DNA from: Photobacterium toruni
GTDB taxonomy: Bacteria > Pseudomonadota > Gammaproteobacteria > Enterobacterales > Vibrionaceae
DNA length: 64,000 nucleotides
Assembly (NCBI RefSeq): GCF_024529955.1
Contig: NZ_AP024854.1
Coordinates: 1,984,001-2,048,000, forward strand
Reading direction: 5' to 3'
In this document: piece by piece, positions 17,788 to 29,565 of the stretch
Position numbering within the stretch: the stretch's first letter is position 1
Layout: every line of letters begins with the position of its first letter
The notes under the pieces: model-generated
Database searches by the model: none
What the model was told of the DNA's origin: nothing
Seen by the model: only the letters and a program-made list of their open reading frames with translations
Program-made: the position numbers and the translations under genes

Positions 17788-18612
17788 ATGACAAAACTAC
17801 CACTAACCCCAAGACAACGCCTCTATCAAATTATTTTTGGTACCTCTACCCGCTTCGGTCAATGGTTTGATATTGCTTTAATTGTTGCCATTGTAAGTTC
17901 TGAAATAATTTTAATTATCTCATCTGTTGCTAGCATCGAATCACAATACTCTCATCTGCTGATTATTGCTGAGTGGTCGTTTACGATTCTATTCACTATT
18001 GAATATGTTTTGCGTTTATATTGCTCTCCACGTCCCTTTGCTTATATGCGTAGTTTCTATGGTGTTATTGACTTAATGGCCATTTTACCTGCTTATATTG
18101 CCTTTTTAATTCCAGGATCAAACTACTTACTCATCATTCGCCTAATTCGTGTATTACGTATTTTCCGCGTCCTCAAACTGGCAAGATTTCTTCAAGATTC
18201 CAATATATTATTACGCTCACTTCGTCACGCTCAGCGTAAAATTTTTGTCTTTTTTAGCTCAGTTTTAATTCTCGTTACAGTCTTTGGCTCATTAATGTTT
18301 ATTATTGAAGGACCAGCCAATGGCTTTACCAGTATTCCTAAAAGTATTTATTGGGCGATTGTGACAATCACTACGGTGGGTTATGGCGATATAGTACCTC
18401 ATACCGTTATGGGGAAAGCATTAGCGTCATTAACCATGTTATTGGGTTATTCTATTCTGGCAGTGCCTACGGGGATTATTACAGCAGAGTTAAATCAAGA
18501 GATAAAAACCCGCCGAGGTCTTATACGCTGTCCTAATTGTGCAACAAGCGGTCATGAAATGGATGCCGAATACTGTAAGAAATGTGGTACGAAATTACCT
18601 GAGACGTTATAA
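17788..18612 (+). CDS. Voltage-gated-type potassium channel with C-terminal zinc ribbon
   Basis: From the ATG at 17788 the protein has 274 residues; an in-frame TTG at 17692 would add 32 unlikely residues. It has six transmembrane segments: S1-S4 at about 25-150, with an S4-like arginine pattern (RLIRVLRIFRVLKLARF), and a pore with selectivity filter TTVGYGDIVP. After S6 (ILAVPTGIITAELNQE) a cytoplasmic tail carries CPNC and, 17 residues later, CKKC, a probable four-cysteine zinc ribbon. It belongs to the bacterial Kv-like ion transporter family. It faces cysS tail to tail across a shared terminator. Confidence 0.9.
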   Translation: MTKLPLTPRQRLYQIIFGTSTRFGQWFDIALIVAIVSSEIILIISSVASIESQYSHLLIIAEWSFTILFTIEYVLRLYCSPRPFAYMRSFYGVIDLMAILPAYIAFLIPGSNYLLIIRLIRVLRIFRVLKLARFLQDSNILLRSLRHAQRKIFVFFSSVLILVTVFGSLMFIIEGPANGFTSIPKSIYWAIVTITTVGYGDIVPHTVMGKALASLTMLLGYSILAVPTGIITAELNQEIKTRRGLIRCPNCATSGHEMDAEYCKKCGTKLPETL

Positions 18613-18631
18613 CACCAAAAAAAAGACATAA

Positions 18632-18659
18632 AAAACCGAGGCATATAAACCTCGGTTTT
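18632..18659. terminator. Bidirectional terminator, K+ channel gene / cysS
   Basis: AAAACCGAGG (18632-18641) and CCTCGGTTTT (18650-18659) form a perfect 10-base stem with an 8-base loop between convergent genes; A/T tracts on both sides let it work in both directions. Confidence 0.88.
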
Positions 18660-18677
18660 ATTCAACAATAAGCTAAA

Positions 18678-20060
18678 TTATTTACGGCGCCAAGTGGTAC
18701 CTTGCGCACCATCTTCTAAAATAATACCCATCGCAAGTAACTTATCACGAGCATCATCAGCTGCAGCCCAATCTTTCGCTGCGCGAGCATCTAAACGCTG
18801 TTGAATTAACCCTTCAATTTCAGCCATATCATCATCTTCACCTGCACCACCTTGTAAGAAAGTTTCAGGATCTTGAGATAATAAACCCAAAATATCAGCC
18901 AATTCACGCATACGAGCACCCAATAAAGAGGCAGCTGCGATATCATCCGTTTTTAGACGATTGATTTCACGCGCCATATCAAACAGCACAGAGTATGCTT
19001 CAGGCGTATTAAAATCATCATCCATTGCTTCTTTAAAGCGCGCAATAAACTCTTCACCACCAACGGCTGCGACTGAAGTATCTAAGCCACGCAGTGAAGT
19101 GTACAAACGTTCAAGTGCAGAACGCGCTTGTTTAAGATTATCTTCGCTGTAGTTAAGCTGGCTACGGTAATGACCAGACATTAAGAAGTAACGTACGGTT
19201 TCAGAATCATAGTGATTTAATACATCACGAATAGTGAAGAAGTTACCTAATGATTTAGACATCTTTTCACGATCAATCATCACCATGCCACTGTGCATCC
19301 ATGTATTCACATATTGACCATCGTGAGCACAGCATGATTGTGCAATTTCATTTTCGTGGTGCGGGAATTGTAGATCTGAACCACCACCATGAATATCAAA
19401 GTGATCACCAAGAATAGATGAATTCATCGCTGAACATTCAATATGCCAACCAGGACGACCAGGCCCCCATGGTGATTCCCATGTTGGTTCACCAGGTTTA
19501 GACATTTTCCATAGCACGAAATCTAACGGACTACGTTTTGCCATATCAATATCAACGCGAGCACCCGCTTGAAGCTGATCAAGATCTTGCTTAGAAAGAC
19601 GACCGTAATCGTCATACTTACTTACTTCAAACATTACATCACCATTTGATGCAACATACGCAAAGCCACGCTCAATTAAACGTTCACAAAGTGCAATGAT
19701 TTCAGCAATAAATTGGGTTGCGCGTGGTTCAACATCTGGACGTTTCATGCCTAAAGCATCAAAGTCAGCGTGCATTTCACCAATTAAACGCTCAGTTAAT
19801 GACTCGCAGCTTTCACCATTTTCAGCCGCACGTTTAATGATTTTATCGTCGATATCAGTGATGTTACGAACGAAAGTAAGATCGTAACCTGAGTAACGCA
19901 AATAACGCGAAACCACATCAAAAGAGACAAATGTACGACCGTGTCCAATGTGACATAAATCGTAGATCGTAACGCCACAAACGTACATACCGACTTTGCC
20001 AGGATGGATGGGTGTAAATACTTCTTTTTGTCGTGTGAGCGAATTATAGATCTTTAACAT
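18678..20060 (-). CDS. cysS: Cysteinyl-tRNA synthetase
   Basis: A class I synthetase that charges tRNA-Cys. The 460 residues match the usual length. The HIGH-type motif appears as [13 protein letters not shown] (about 36-48), preceded by zinc-ligand Cys in YVCGVT; the GWHIECSAM block supplies another zinc ligand; and the KMSKS loop reads [11 protein letters not shown] (about 266-276). The C-terminal DALR/anticodon part ends TTWRRK. It is divergent from ppiB, as in several Vibrionaceae and in E. coli. Confidence 0.98.
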   Translation of the reverse strand: MLKIYNSLTRQKEVFTPIHPGKVGMYVCGVTIYDLCHIGHGRTFVSFDVVSRYLRYSGYDLTFVRNITDIDDKIIKRAAENGESCESLTERLIGEMHADFDALGMKRPDVEPRATQFIAEIIALCERLIERGFAYVASNGDVMFEVSKYDDYGRLSKQDLDQLQAGARVDIDMAKRSPLDFVLWKMSKPGEPTWESPWGPGRPGWHIECSAMNSSILGDHFDIHGGGSDLQFPHHENEIAQSCCAHDGQYVNTWMHSGMVMIDREKMSKSLGNFFTIRDVLNHYDSETVRYFLMSGHYRSQLNYSEDNLKQARSALERLYTSLRGLDTSVAAVGGEEFIARFKEAMDDDFNTPEAYSVLFDMAREINRLKTDDIAAASLLGARMRELADILGLLSQDPETFLQGGAGEDDDMAEIEGLIQQRLDARAAKDWAAADDARDKLLAMGIILEDGAQGTTWRRK

Positions 20061-20251
20061 GTCTCAGCATTACTCATTAATTTCGAATTTGTCGGTAATT
20101 ACACCTTTTATAGCATTTGATCGCAAGGAAAATTCAAGGATGGATGCTATTTTAGCAATTAGTGCAGATTAAGCGGGTAATGTTTGTCTGACACGGCTAA
20201 GGTAAGTTAATATCCACGCTTAAAGAAAATACTCCATTAAAGGAAAAAATC

Positions 20252-20746
20252 ATGATCACTCTTCACACAAATTTCGGTGACATCAAAATTAATCTTTTCG
20301 AAGATAAAGCACCGGTAACATGTGCTAACTTCCTACAATACTGCCGTGACGGTTTCTATAATGGCACTATTTTCCACCGCGTTATTGATGGTTTCATGGT
20401 TCAAGGCGGCGGCATGCTTCCTGGTATGGAAGAGAAAGAAACTCGCGCGACAATCAACAATGAAGCAAACAATGGCCTAAGCAACAAAACAGGCACATTA
20501 GCAATGGCGCGTACTAACGCACCACACTCTGCTAGCTCACAATTCTTCATTAACGTAAAAGATAACAACTTCCTAGACTTCACTGGCGAAAACATGAGTG
20601 GCTGGGGCTACTGTGTATTCGCTGCTGTTGTTGAAGGCATGGACGTAGTAAATAAAATCAAAGCAGTAAAAACAGGCCGTAACGGTTACCACTCTGACGT
20701 GCCTGTTGAAGACGTTATCATTGAAAACGTAACAATCGAAGATTAA
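20252..20746 (+). CDS. ppiB: Cytoplasmic peptidyl-prolyl cis-trans isomerase B (cyclophilin)
   Basis: A 164-residue cyclophilin, the same length as E. coli PpiB and without a signal peptide, so cytoplasmic. It speeds cis-trans isomerisation of prolyl bonds. The active-site set is visible in [29 protein letters not shown] and [22 protein letters not shown] at 20239-20245 gives a good ribosome-binding site. lpxH follows 44 bases later, with a terminator-like hairpin in between. Confidence 0.97.
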   Translation: MITLHTNFGDIKINLFEDKAPVTCANFLQYCRDGFYNGTIFHRVIDGFMVQGGGMLPGMEEKETRATINNEANNGLSNKTGTLAMARTNAPHSASSQFFINVKDNNFLDFTGENMSGWGYCVFAAVVEGMDVVNKIKAVKTGRNGYHSDVPVEDVIIENVTIED

Positions 20747-20754
20747 TTCTTCGC

Positions 20755-20779
20755 AAAGGGCAGTTAATTGCTGCCCTTT
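20755..20779 (+). terminator. Terminator between ppiB and lpxH
   Basis: AAAGGGCAG (20755-20763) pairs perfectly with CTGCCCTTT (20771-20779) around a 7-base loop. The T-run is short (three, then A-TT). It ends 11 bases before the lpxH start, so it would also cover the lpxH ribosome-binding region. Confidence 0.7.
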
Positions 20780-20790
20780 ATTAATCACTT

Positions 20791-21531
20791 ATGACCACAT
20801 TATTTATCTCAGATTTGCACTTAAGTGCTGAACGTCCTGACATTACCGCTTGTTTCTTACGCTTTATGGCCGAGGAAACCCACCATATCGATGCCTTGTA
20901 TGTATTAGGGGATTTATTTGAAATGTGGATCGGCGATGATGAAGACTCCCCTTTCTTACGCCAGGTTAAACAAGCATTCAAAACGCTAACTGATGCTGGT
21001 ACACCATGTTATTTTATCCATGGTAATCGTGACTTTTTAATTGGCAAACGATTTAGCCGTCAAACAGGTATTACATTATTACCTGAACATACCGTGGTTG
21101 ATCTGTATGGCACACCAACCTTAATTTTACACGGTGATACGCTGTGTATTGAAGATCAAGCTTACCAACGTTACCGTAAAAAAGTTCACAATCCTGTTAT
21201 TCAATGGCTGTTTGCCCGATTACCGTTATCATATCGCGTAAAAGTCGGGGATAAATTCCGCAGTAACAGTGGTAAGAATAATCAAACTAAAAGCCAATCG
21301 ATTATGGATGTTACTCAAACAGAAGTGGTACGGGTGATGCGCGATGCCAATGTCACTCAAATGATTCATGGCCACACTCATCGACCAGACATTCATGATT
21401 TTGATATTGATGGCATGCCAGCACAACGCATTGTACTTGGTGATTGGTATGATCATGGCTCAGTACTGATATATGACCACGATGGGTATCAATTAGAAAC
21501 GCGTAAATTCAGCACTGCAACCGTAAGTTGA
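20791..21531 (+). CDS. lpxH: UDP-2,3-diacylglucosamine diphosphatase LpxH
   Basis: LpxH hydrolyses UDP-2,3-diacylglucosamine to lipid X and UMP, the fourth step of lipid A synthesis, at the inner face of the inner membrane. The 246-residue protein has metallophosphoesterase signatures: FISDLHLS (5-12, Asp8 and His10), GDLFEMWIGDD (about 40-50), HGNRDFLIG (about 78-86), and the C-terminal IHGHTHRPD. It follows ppiB, as in other gammaproteobacteria. No clear ribosome-binding site precedes the ATG; the sequence there is the arm of the ppiB hairpin. A strong terminator follows. Confidence 0.96.
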   Translation: MTTLFISDLHLSAERPDITACFLRFMAEETHHIDALYVLGDLFEMWIGDDEDSPFLRQVKQAFKTLTDAGTPCYFIHGNRDFLIGKRFSRQTGITLLPEHTVVDLYGTPTLILHGDTLCIEDQAYQRYRKKVHNPVIQWLFARLPLSYRVKVGDKFRSNSGKNNQTKSQSIMDVTQTEVVRVMRDANVTQMIHGHTHRPDIHDFDIDGMPAQRIVLGDWYDHGSVLIYDHDGYQLETRKFSTATVS

Positions 21532-21537
21532 TAAGCA

Positions 21538-21568
21538 TAAAAAAAGGTACGACATGCGTACCTTTTTT
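21538..21568. terminator. Terminator after lpxH (bidirectional)
   Basis: GGTACG (21546-21551) and CGTACC (21557-21562), extended by A5 and T6 flanks, form a stem with a 5-base loop. It also lies just beyond the 3' end of the minus-strand TSUP gene. Confidence 0.88.
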
Positions 21569-21611
21569 ATTGCTATAAAGAGCTATTATCTATTATTCAC
21601 TGACGTAGCAC

Positions 21612-22508
21612 TTATTGTACTTTTACCGCTGTATTAGGCATCACTTTTCTATCCGTAAGCCATGAGCGATACATAGTGATTGATGTATAAAAAACAACAA
21701 CACACACAAGCCATGATAATACATGCATATTTAATGATTTCACTAAATATGCTGCAATCATCACCATTATCGGCCCAACAATCGCAACGGTTACTGTCGC
21801 TCGACTATTAAAGCGATTATGACGAATAAAACTTGCTGATGAGAAAAAACTTAAAAATGCACATGAACACATCATTACCGGAAAAGCGGCTAATGGATTC
21901 ATACCAAGTAGATAAATCATTACCATACATGGCGCATACAAGCCAATTCCTACGGTCATTAATGCACCAAAAATAAAGTTACCAACGATACCAATAACTA
22001 ATTTCCAGCCACTTAAACCAAGACTGCTACCGCCTAATGGAAATAGCTTTAATTGTCCCGCAAGCATTAAACCTGCCACAATTAATAATGCGACACTCAT
22101 TACAATACGAATATGCTGCCGATCCCAACTAGACACTAATCGCGCGCCAATCGTTGCACCAATACAAGCCGCAGCAACTAAACTTAATAAGGTGACAGAA
22201 TCAACTGCAACCGCTGTCATAAAAATAAATGCCTGAAAAACTGTTGGCAGTACTGACTGACCATTAAGAGTTCCAGGTAATTGCTGATCATCAATAAGCT
22301 TAAATTGTTTATAACCAGAGGTCATGATGGCAAAACTGCCAATGCCTAAGGTATCGCAAAAGTGAGCAAAACCACCAATAATAGCAATGGGGATAATACG
22401 TGTATCAGCTTCCTGCTTATGGTTTTTCCGCCATGCTACGAATAGCATCAAACAAAAAACACCACTACCAACAAGCAATCCCGCTTGTATCAAGGTAAAT
22501 ATGGACAT
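21612..22508 (-). CDS. TSUP family permease (TauE/SafE-like)
   Basis: A 298-residue hydrophobic membrane protein from the ATG at 22508 (MSIFTLIQAGLLVGSG); a TTG at 22526 would add six residues. About eight to nine membrane segments are visible, arranged as two similar halves, with the family block GGFAHFCDTLGIGSFA in the first half and GIGLYAPCMVMIYLLGMNP in the second. The TSUP family exports sulfite, sulfonates or other organic anions; the substrate here cannot be read. It is convergent with lpxH and stands alone. No good ribosome-binding site was seen. Confidence 0.82.
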   Translation of the reverse strand: MSIFTLIQAGLLVGSGVFCLMLFVAWRKNHKQEADTRIIPIAIIGGFAHFCDTLGIGSFAIMTSGYKQFKLIDDQQLPGTLNGQSVLPTVFQAFIFMTAVAVDSVTLLSLVAAACIGATIGARLVSSWDRQHIRIVMSVALLIVAGLMLAGQLKLFPLGGSSLGLSGWKLVIGIVGNFIFGALMTVGIGLYAPCMVMIYLLGMNPLAAFPVMMCSCAFLSFFSSASFIRHNRFNSRATVTVAIVGPIMVMIAAYLVKSLNMHVLSWLVCVVVFYTSITMYRSWLTDRKVMPNTAVKVQ

Positions 22509-22727
22509 AAGGACTATTAAACACAAAGAGGGTTATTCGAGGAGCACAAAAGGTGCATTGCAAATGGTAATTATTCTTACCGCAAATATTATGTACTCAT
22601 AAATCATAAGTTACCATTATTTTAATCATTCAACCAATATATTGCAGCAAATATAAACACTGATTGCCAATTGAGATAATGAAAACGTAAACTAGCCGTA
22701 ATTTTTACTAAACTCGGCTTTATAAAG

Positions 22728-23252
22728 ATGTCAAAACACACTAATGAATGTCCTTGCGGCAGCCGCAAATTACTTGCTGAATGCTGTAAACCTATTCATT
22801 CTAATCATGCTTTAGCTACTCATCCCGAGCAGCTTATGCGTGCGCGTTACAGTGCTCATGTGTTGGGCTTAGTTGATTTTGTCGTACAAACATATCATGC
22901 CAGTTGTGAGGCAGAACTTCACCGTGAAGCTATTGCTGAATCGATTAATCTTAAATGGCTTGGTCTAGAGGTTATTAACAGTGAAATTGCTGCTGATGGT
23001 CAGGGTTTTGTTGAATTTAAAGCCGCTTATAAAGAAGCAGGCGAAGAATACATACTGCAAGAACGCTCTCGATTTGTACAAGAATCTATTAATGGTCAAC
23101 AGTATTGGTTTTATATTGATGGTGAATATCCTCAGCCACCACCCAGTGAACAACCACCAGCACCCCAACCAATAACCGTCACTAAAACAGTTGGTCGTAA
23201 TGACCCTTGCCCATGCGGAAGTGGTAAAAAATATAAAAAATGCTGCGGCTAA
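22728..23252 (+). CDS. ychJ: YchJ-like protein with N- and C-terminal SEC-C motifs
   Basis: A 174-residue UPF0225/YchJ-type protein. A SEC-C zinc motif occurs at each end: [13 protein letters not shown] (9-21) and [13 protein letters not shown] at the C-terminus. The middle carries the YchJ core ([47 protein letters not shown]). SEC-C motifs bind zinc and mediate contacts with proteins such as SecB in SecA; the function of YchJ is not established. The linker before the last motif is proline-rich. The start ATG at 22728 lacks a strong ribosome-binding site but fits the family opening. Confidence 0.9.
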   Translation: MSKHTNECPCGSRKLLAECCKPIHSNHALATHPEQLMRARYSAHVLGLVDFVVQTYHASCEAELHREAIAESINLKWLGLEVINSEIAADGQGFVEFKAAYKEAGEEYILQERSRFVQESINGQQYWFYIDGEYPQPPPSEQPPAPQPITVTKTVGRNDPCPCGSGKKYKKCCG

Positions 23253-23582
23253 ATTAATATATTAACAGCACATATCAATAACACTGAGTATAAAAAATCA
23301 GTGTTATTGACGTGATATTTGTTGCGTTATTGGAAAGAAAAACCTTAAAAATTTCATATTAAACTATTTACCGCTAATTTATTTGCTTTTAAAAAACAAA
23401 CAATTCATTAAAGTTCATCACCTTACAAAATAAAGCTCTGCGTTTCATCCCCTCAGCGTATTTACACAAAAAATTAACAATAATTTTAACTTTTTACTTA
23501 AATTATTGTTGCAAAAAACAACAGCCTTCGTTAGTGTGAATGACAACAACAAATAATGTTCAGCCTTCTTGAGTAACTATTT
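23253..23582 (+). other. Intergenic region, ychJ to his leader
   Basis: A 330-base AT-rich gap. A perfect 13-base inverted repeat (TCAATAACACTGA 23275-23287, TCAGTGTTATTGA 23298-23310, 10-base loop) lies 23 bases after ychJ; it lacks a T-run but may act as its terminator. The his promoter must be in the following part; I could not place -35/-10 elements with confidence. Confidence 0.5.
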
Positions 23583-23630
23583 ATGCGTATCCAAATGATT
23601 CTATCTCAACATCATCATCATCCTGATTAG
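23583..23630 (+). CDS. hisL: his operon leader peptide
   Basis: A 15-codon frame reads M-R-I-Q-M-I-L-S-Q-H-H-H-H-P-D and stops at TAG. The four consecutive His codons (CAT CAT CAT CAT) and the ending His-Pro-Asp match the enterobacterial HisL leader, whose translation senses charged tRNA-His. It precedes a pair of competing hairpins and hisG, exactly as in classic attenuation. It has fewer His codons than E. coli HisL (seven). Confidence 0.93.
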   Translation: MRIQMILSQHHHHPD

Positions 23631-23654
23631 TCTTTCGGGAGGATACGCCTCACC

Positions 23655-23680
23655 CTGGAAGACGCTTTTTTTTCTTCCAG
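23655..23680 (+). promoter_or_regulatory. his leader hairpin (pause or antiterminator arm)
   Basis: CTGGAAG (23655-23661) pairs with CTTCCAG (23674-23680). Lying between the leader peptide and the terminator, it is a candidate alternative structure of the attenuator. The exact mutually exclusive folds need computed folding. Confidence 0.6.
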
Positions 23681-23706
23681 TGGTCATAACGGAATATCTC
23701 ATTCAG

Positions 23707-23739
23707 ACCCTCGGAAGAAACTTCTTTCGAGGGTTTTTT
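23707..23739 (+). terminator. his operon attenuator terminator
   Basis: ACCCTCG (23707-23713) pairs with CGAGGGT (23728-23734), the stem continuing inward as AAGAA/TTCTT, and runs into T6. It stands 76 bases after the hisL stop and 60 before hisG. Confidence 0.88.
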
Positions 23740-23801
23740 AATACCTAGTTTTCAATTTGAAATTTTTATTATTTGAATGAATTTAGACAAGGAATATAAC
23801 T

Positions 23802-24698
23802 ATGCAAACACAACGATTACGCATTGCGATTCAAAAAAAAGGCCGTCTTAGCAAAGAGTGCCAAGACTTACTTAAACGCTGCGGTGTTAAATTTAATATG
23901 GTCGGTGAGCGATTAGTGGTTCACGCTGAAAATATGCCAATTGATTTATTATTGGTTCGAGACGATGACATTCCAGGTTTGATCATGGATGGTGTGGTTG
24001 ATTTAGGTGTTATTGGTGAAAACGAACTTGAAGAAGTGGGTCTTGAACGCGCCGCACGTAACGAAGCCTGCGATTATATAAAACTACGTCGACTTGATTT
24101 TGGTGGCTGCCGTCTTTCTATCGCGATAGATAAAGATGCTGATTACAACGGGCCCCAAGATCTTAATGGTAAACGAATTGCTACCACTTACCCGCAGTTA
24201 GTCAAACGTTACATGGATACTATCAACGTTAAATTTACCACTTGTATGCTTAACGGTTCCGTTGAAGTTGCTCCTCGAGCAGGTTTGGCTGATGCGATTT
24301 GTGATTTAGTCTCAACAGGTGCAACCTTAGAAGCCAATGGTCTTAAAGAAGCAGAAGTTATCCTACGTTCTAAAGCTGTACTGATCCAATCAACTGAAAT
24401 CATTAGCGATGAAAAACAAGCGTTAATAGAACGCCTTCTGACCCGTATGCAAGGTGTTATTCAAGCCAAAGAATCTAAATACATCATGTTACACGCTCCC
24501 ACTGATCGTCTTGATCAAATTAAATGTTTATTGCCTGGTGCTGAAGATCCTACCGTATTACCACTTGCTGGTGATAAAAGCCGCGTTGCGATCCACCTTG
24601 TTAGCTCTGAAAATCTATTCTGGGAAACCATGGAGCAACTTAAAGAGTTAGGTGCTAGCTCTATTTTGGTATTGCCAATTGAAAAAATGATGGAGTAA
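23802..24698 (+). CDS. hisG: ATP phosphoribosyltransferase
   Basis: HisG joins ATP and PRPP to give phosphoribosyl-ATP, the first and feedback-inhibited step of histidine synthesis. The 298 residues are the long hexameric form with a C-terminal ACT-like regulatory domain (about 225-298). Blocks seen are [44 protein letters not shown] and the PRPP loop [16 protein letters not shown]. It is the first structural gene after the attenuator; hisD starts 3 bases after its stop. Confidence 0.98.
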   Translation: MQTQRLRIAIQKKGRLSKECQDLLKRCGVKFNMVGERLVVHAENMPIDLLLVRDDDIPGLIMDGVVDLGVIGENELEEVGLERAARNEACDYIKLRRLDFGGCRLSIAIDKDADYNGPQDLNGKRIATTYPQLVKRYMDTINVKFTTCMLNGSVEVAPRAGLADAICDLVSTGATLEANGLKEAEVILRSKAVLIQSTEIISDEKQALIERLLTRMQGVIQAKESKYIMLHAPTDRLDQIKCLLPGAEDPTVLPLAGDKSRVAIHLVSSENLFWETMEQLKELGASSILVLPIEKMME

Positions 24699-24701
24699 GT
24701 C

Positions 24702-26003
24702 ATGAAAACGGTAGTATGGCAATCACTCACTAAAGACCAGCAACAACAACTACTGGCACGTCCTGCAGTAACTAACAGTACCAATATCACAGCCATTGTC
24801 AGTGATGTTATTAAACAAGTTCGCCAACAAGGGGATGACGCATTATTCGCACTTACCGAAAAATTTGATGGCATTCGCCCAACAACACTTGCAGTCTCAG
24901 CAACCGACGTTAATACAGCTTGTGCTCGATTAAGTGATGAAATGAAAGCAGCCTTAGAGCAAGCGCATCGCAATATCACTACCTTTCACCTTGCACAACA
25001 GCAGCCAACCTTGCGCGTTGAAACACAAGCAGGTGTAATTTGTGAACAAGTTACGCGTCCGGTTAATTCAGTTGGATTATATATTCCAGGTGGTAGTGCG
25101 CCATTACCATCAACAGTATTAATGTTAGGCGTACCCGCTCAAATTGCAGGTTGCCGTCAAATCATATTATGTTCTCCCCCTCCGATTGCCGATGAAATTT
25201 TGTATGTTGCCAAACTATGTGGCATTAACGCTATTTATAATGTAGGTGGCTCACAAGCGATTGCCGCGATGGCTTATGGCACTGACACTATCGCCAGCGT
25301 CGATAAAATTTTTGGCCCTGGCAATGCATTTGTCACCGAAGCAAAGCGTCAAGTCAGTAATGATTTCAACGGTGCTGCGATTGATATGCCAGCCGGCCCC
25401 TCTGAAGTATTAGTCATTGCCGATGACAGTGCCGATCCTGAATTTATTGCTGCTGATTTATTAAGCCAAGCCGAACACGGGCCTGATTCACAAGTTATCT
25501 TAGTCACATCAAGCCAAACTATTGCCGATCAAACTGCGGCAGCGATTGAGCGTCAATTGCGACAACTAACACGGGCTGATATTGCTCAACGAGCTTTAGC
25601 ATCTAGCCTTCTGATCGTCGCAGAAACGCTACCCCAATGTGTCGCTATTTCTAATCAATATGGTCCTGAGCACTTAATTGTTCAAACTTGTGAACCAAGA
25701 GATCTAGTGTCATTGCTCGATAATGCAGGTTCGATTTTTTTAGGTCAATGGTCACCAGAATCAGTGGGTGATTATGCTTCAGGAACCAACCATGTATTAC
25801 CGACTTATGGCTATACCCGCACTTATTCAAGCCTTGGCTTAGCTGATTTCAGTAAACGAATGACAGTACAAGAATTATCCGCCGAAGGTTTACTCGGTAT
25901 TGCAAAAACAGTGACCACAATTGCAGAGGCTGAAGGCCTTGACGCACACAAACACGCTGTCACTATTCGAGTTAATAAATTAACGGCACAACAAGAGTAT
26001 TGA
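24702..26003 (+). CDS. hisD: Histidinol dehydrogenase
   Basis: HisD, a zinc-dependent NAD+ enzyme, oxidises L-histidinol twice to L-histidine, the last two steps of the pathway. It has 433 residues, the usual length. Seen are [54 protein letters not shown], and [14 protein letters not shown] with the downstream AEHGPDSQ zinc-site stretch. GGAG ten bases ahead, inside the end of hisG, serves as ribosome-binding site. hisC begins 2 bases after its stop. Confidence 0.98.
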   Translation: MKTVVWQSLTKDQQQQLLARPAVTNSTNITAIVSDVIKQVRQQGDDALFALTEKFDGIRPTTLAVSATDVNTACARLSDEMKAALEQAHRNITTFHLAQQQPTLRVETQAGVICEQVTRPVNSVGLYIPGGSAPLPSTVLMLGVPAQIAGCRQIILCSPPPIADEILYVAKLCGINAIYNVGGSQAIAAMAYGTDTIASVDKIFGPGNAFVTEAKRQVSNDFNGAAIDMPAGPSEVLVIADDSADPEFIAADLLSQAEHGPDSQVILVTSSQTIADQTAAAIERQLRQLTRADIAQRALASSLLIVAETLPQCVAISNQYGPEHLIVQTCEPRDLVSLLDNAGSIFLGQWSPESVGDYASGTNHVLPTYGYTRTYSSLGLADFSKRMTVQELSAEGLLGIAKTVTTIAEAEGLDAHKHAVTIRVNKLTAQQEY

Positions 26004-26005
26004 TC

Positions 26006-27055
26006 ATGACCATCGCCCAACTAGCCCGTAAAACCGTACGTGAATTAACCCCTTATCAATCAGCCCGTCGTTTAGGCGGCACTGGTGATATTTGGCTTAA
26101 TGCCAATGAGTCACCGTTTGCCAATGAATACAGTATTAATCTGGCAGGGTTAAACCGTTACAGCGAATGCCAACCTCCAGCGCTGATCAATGCTTATGCT
26201 GACTATGCGGGCGTTGAACCACGACAGGTTTTAACCTCTCGTGGTGCCGATGAAGGTATTGAGCTGATCATTAAAGCTTTCTGTGAACCAAATTGCGATA
26301 GCATTCTCTACTGTCCTCCGACTTACGGTATGTATGCTATTAGTGCAGAGATCAACGATATTAACGCCAAAGTTGTACCGCTAACGTCAGAATGGCAACT
26401 CGATCTTAATGCTATTGCAGAGCAACTTGAGAACGTCAAGATCGTGTTTGCTTGCAGTCCTAATAATCCCACTGGCAATTTATTAGCACGTAACGATATT
26501 ATCGCTTTACTGGAGATGACCACAGATAAAGCATTAGTAGTGATTGATGAGGCTTATATTGATTTTAGTCTGCAAGATAGTGTTAAAGATTTACTCGTCA
26601 ATTATCCACATTTAGTCATTCTACGTACTCTATCTAAAGCGTTTGCACTGGCAGGATTACGTTGTGGATTCACTTTAGCGAATGAAGAAATCATTGAAAT
26701 TCTACTTAAAATCATTGCGCCTTACCCTGTACCTGTCCCTGTGACTGAAATCGCAGTGCAAGCTTTATCTGCTGCAGGTCGCGCGCGCACTAAATTTCAA
26801 GTATTAGATCTGTGTGCTAACCGTGCCTATCTACAAGCAGGGTTAAGCATGTTAGCGGGAGTAACGGTATTTGATAGCTATGGTAACTACCTGTTAGTTA
26901 AATTTTCTGATGCCGATAAGTTATTCAATGCACTATGGGATAACGGTATTATTTTACGTCGTTCACCGATTGAAAATTGTATTCGTATCAGTGTTGGTAA
27001 TCGTGACGAATGTGAAAAAACCCTCGCGTTTATTCGTAGACAATTACAACAATAA
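26006..27055 (+). CDS. hisC: Histidinol-phosphate aminotransferase
   Basis: HisC is a PLP enzyme that transfers the amino group from glutamate to imidazole-acetol phosphate. The ATG at 26006 gives 349 residues and the opening [22 protein letters not shown]; an in-frame TTG at 26000 is a poorer start. Fold-type I marks are [42 protein letters not shown] and the PLP-lysine block [16 protein letters not shown]. Confidence 0.98.
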   Translation: MTIAQLARKTVRELTPYQSARRLGGTGDIWLNANESPFANEYSINLAGLNRYSECQPPALINAYADYAGVEPRQVLTSRGADEGIELIIKAFCEPNCDSILYCPPTYGMYAISAEINDINAKVVPLTSEWQLDLNAIAEQLENVKIVFACSPNNPTGNLLARNDIIALLEMTTDKALVVIDEAYIDFSLQDSVKDLLVNYPHLVILRTLSKAFALAGLRCGFTLANEEIIEILLKIIAPYPVPVPVTEIAVQALSAAGRARTKFQVLDLCANRAYLQAGLSMLAGVTVFDSYGNYLLVKFSDADKLFNALWDNGIILRRSPIENCIRISVGNRDECEKTLAFIRRQLQQ

Positions 27056-27073
27056 TTAATAAGGACATTAATT

Positions 27074-28143
27074 ATGAGCAAAGAAAAGATTCTATTTATC
27101 GACCGTGACGGCACTTTAATTGTTGAGCCGCCATTAGACTTTCAAGTTGATCGGTTAGATAAACTTAAATTTGAACCCAATGTTATTCCAGCCCTGCTAG
27201 CGCTGCAAAACGCAGGCTACAAACTGGTGATGGTAACAAACCAAGACGGTTTAGGTACAGATAGCTACCCACAAGCGAATTTCGATGCGCCACATACTAT
27301 GATGATGGACATCTTCGTATCACAAGGGGTGGTATTTAGCGATGTGCTGATCTGCCCTCACTTTGACCACCAGCAATGCAGTTGTCGTAAGCCAAAACTA
27401 GGGCTGGTTAAAGACTACTTACAGCAAGGTCTAGTTGATTTTGCAACATCAGCAGTGATCGGCGATCGTCAAACGGATCTTCAATTAGCAGAAAACATGG
27501 CGATTCGTGGTATTCAGTATCACCCGCAAACCATGAACTGGCAACGGATCGTTACTGATCTCACCACTCAACCACGGATCGCTGAAGTAATTCGTACCAC
27601 CAAAGAAACAGATATTCGCGTTAAAGTAAATTTAGATCAAACGGGCGGTAATACTATCTCGACCGGATTAGGTTTTTTTGATCATATGCTTGATCAAATT
27701 GCGACTCACGGTGGCTTTCAAATGACACTAACCATCGATGGTGATTTACACATCGACGATCACCACAGTGTTGAAGATGCAGCTCTCGCCTTGGGTGAAG
27801 CATTACGTCAAGCGCTCGGTAATAAGCGCGGTATTGGTCGTTTTGGTTTTAGCTTACCTATGGATGAATGTTTAGCCCAATGCGCGTTAGATTTGTCTGG
27901 TCGTCCATATTTAAAATTTGATGCACAATTTAGTCGTGATCAAGTTGGTGATTTATCAACAGAAATGGTGCCACACTTCTTCCGCTCATTAACTGATACC
28001 CTAGCGTGTACCCTGCACTTATCATCAACAGGTGATAACGATCACCACATTGTTGAAAGCCTATTTAAAGCCTTTGGTCGCACACTGCGCCAAGCGATTA
28101 AAGTGGAAGGTAACGAGCTACCAAGCAGTAAAGGAGTGTTGTA

Positions 28144-28144
<1 letters not shown>
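27074..28144 (+). CDS. hisB: Bifunctional histidinol-phosphatase / imidazoleglycerol-phosphate dehydratase
   Basis: A 356-residue fusion as in enterobacteria. The N-terminal HAD phosphatase (1 to about 165) begins FIDRDGTL with the nucleophile Asp10 and Asp12, and has the zinc-loop Cys/His set [15 protein letters not shown]; it dephosphorylates histidinol phosphate. The C-terminal IGP dehydratase (about 168-356) shows the metal-binding [46 protein letters not shown] and [21 protein letters not shown] precedes the start. Its stop overlaps the hisH start by one base (TAATG). Confidence 0.98.
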
Positions 28145-29555
<1,411 letters not shown>

Positions 29556-29565
29556 GGAGACCACT

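Noticed and set aside
24515..24979. 154-codon minus-strand frame across the hisG-hisD junction
   Set aside because: Lies opposite two certain genes and spans their junction; no family resemblance.
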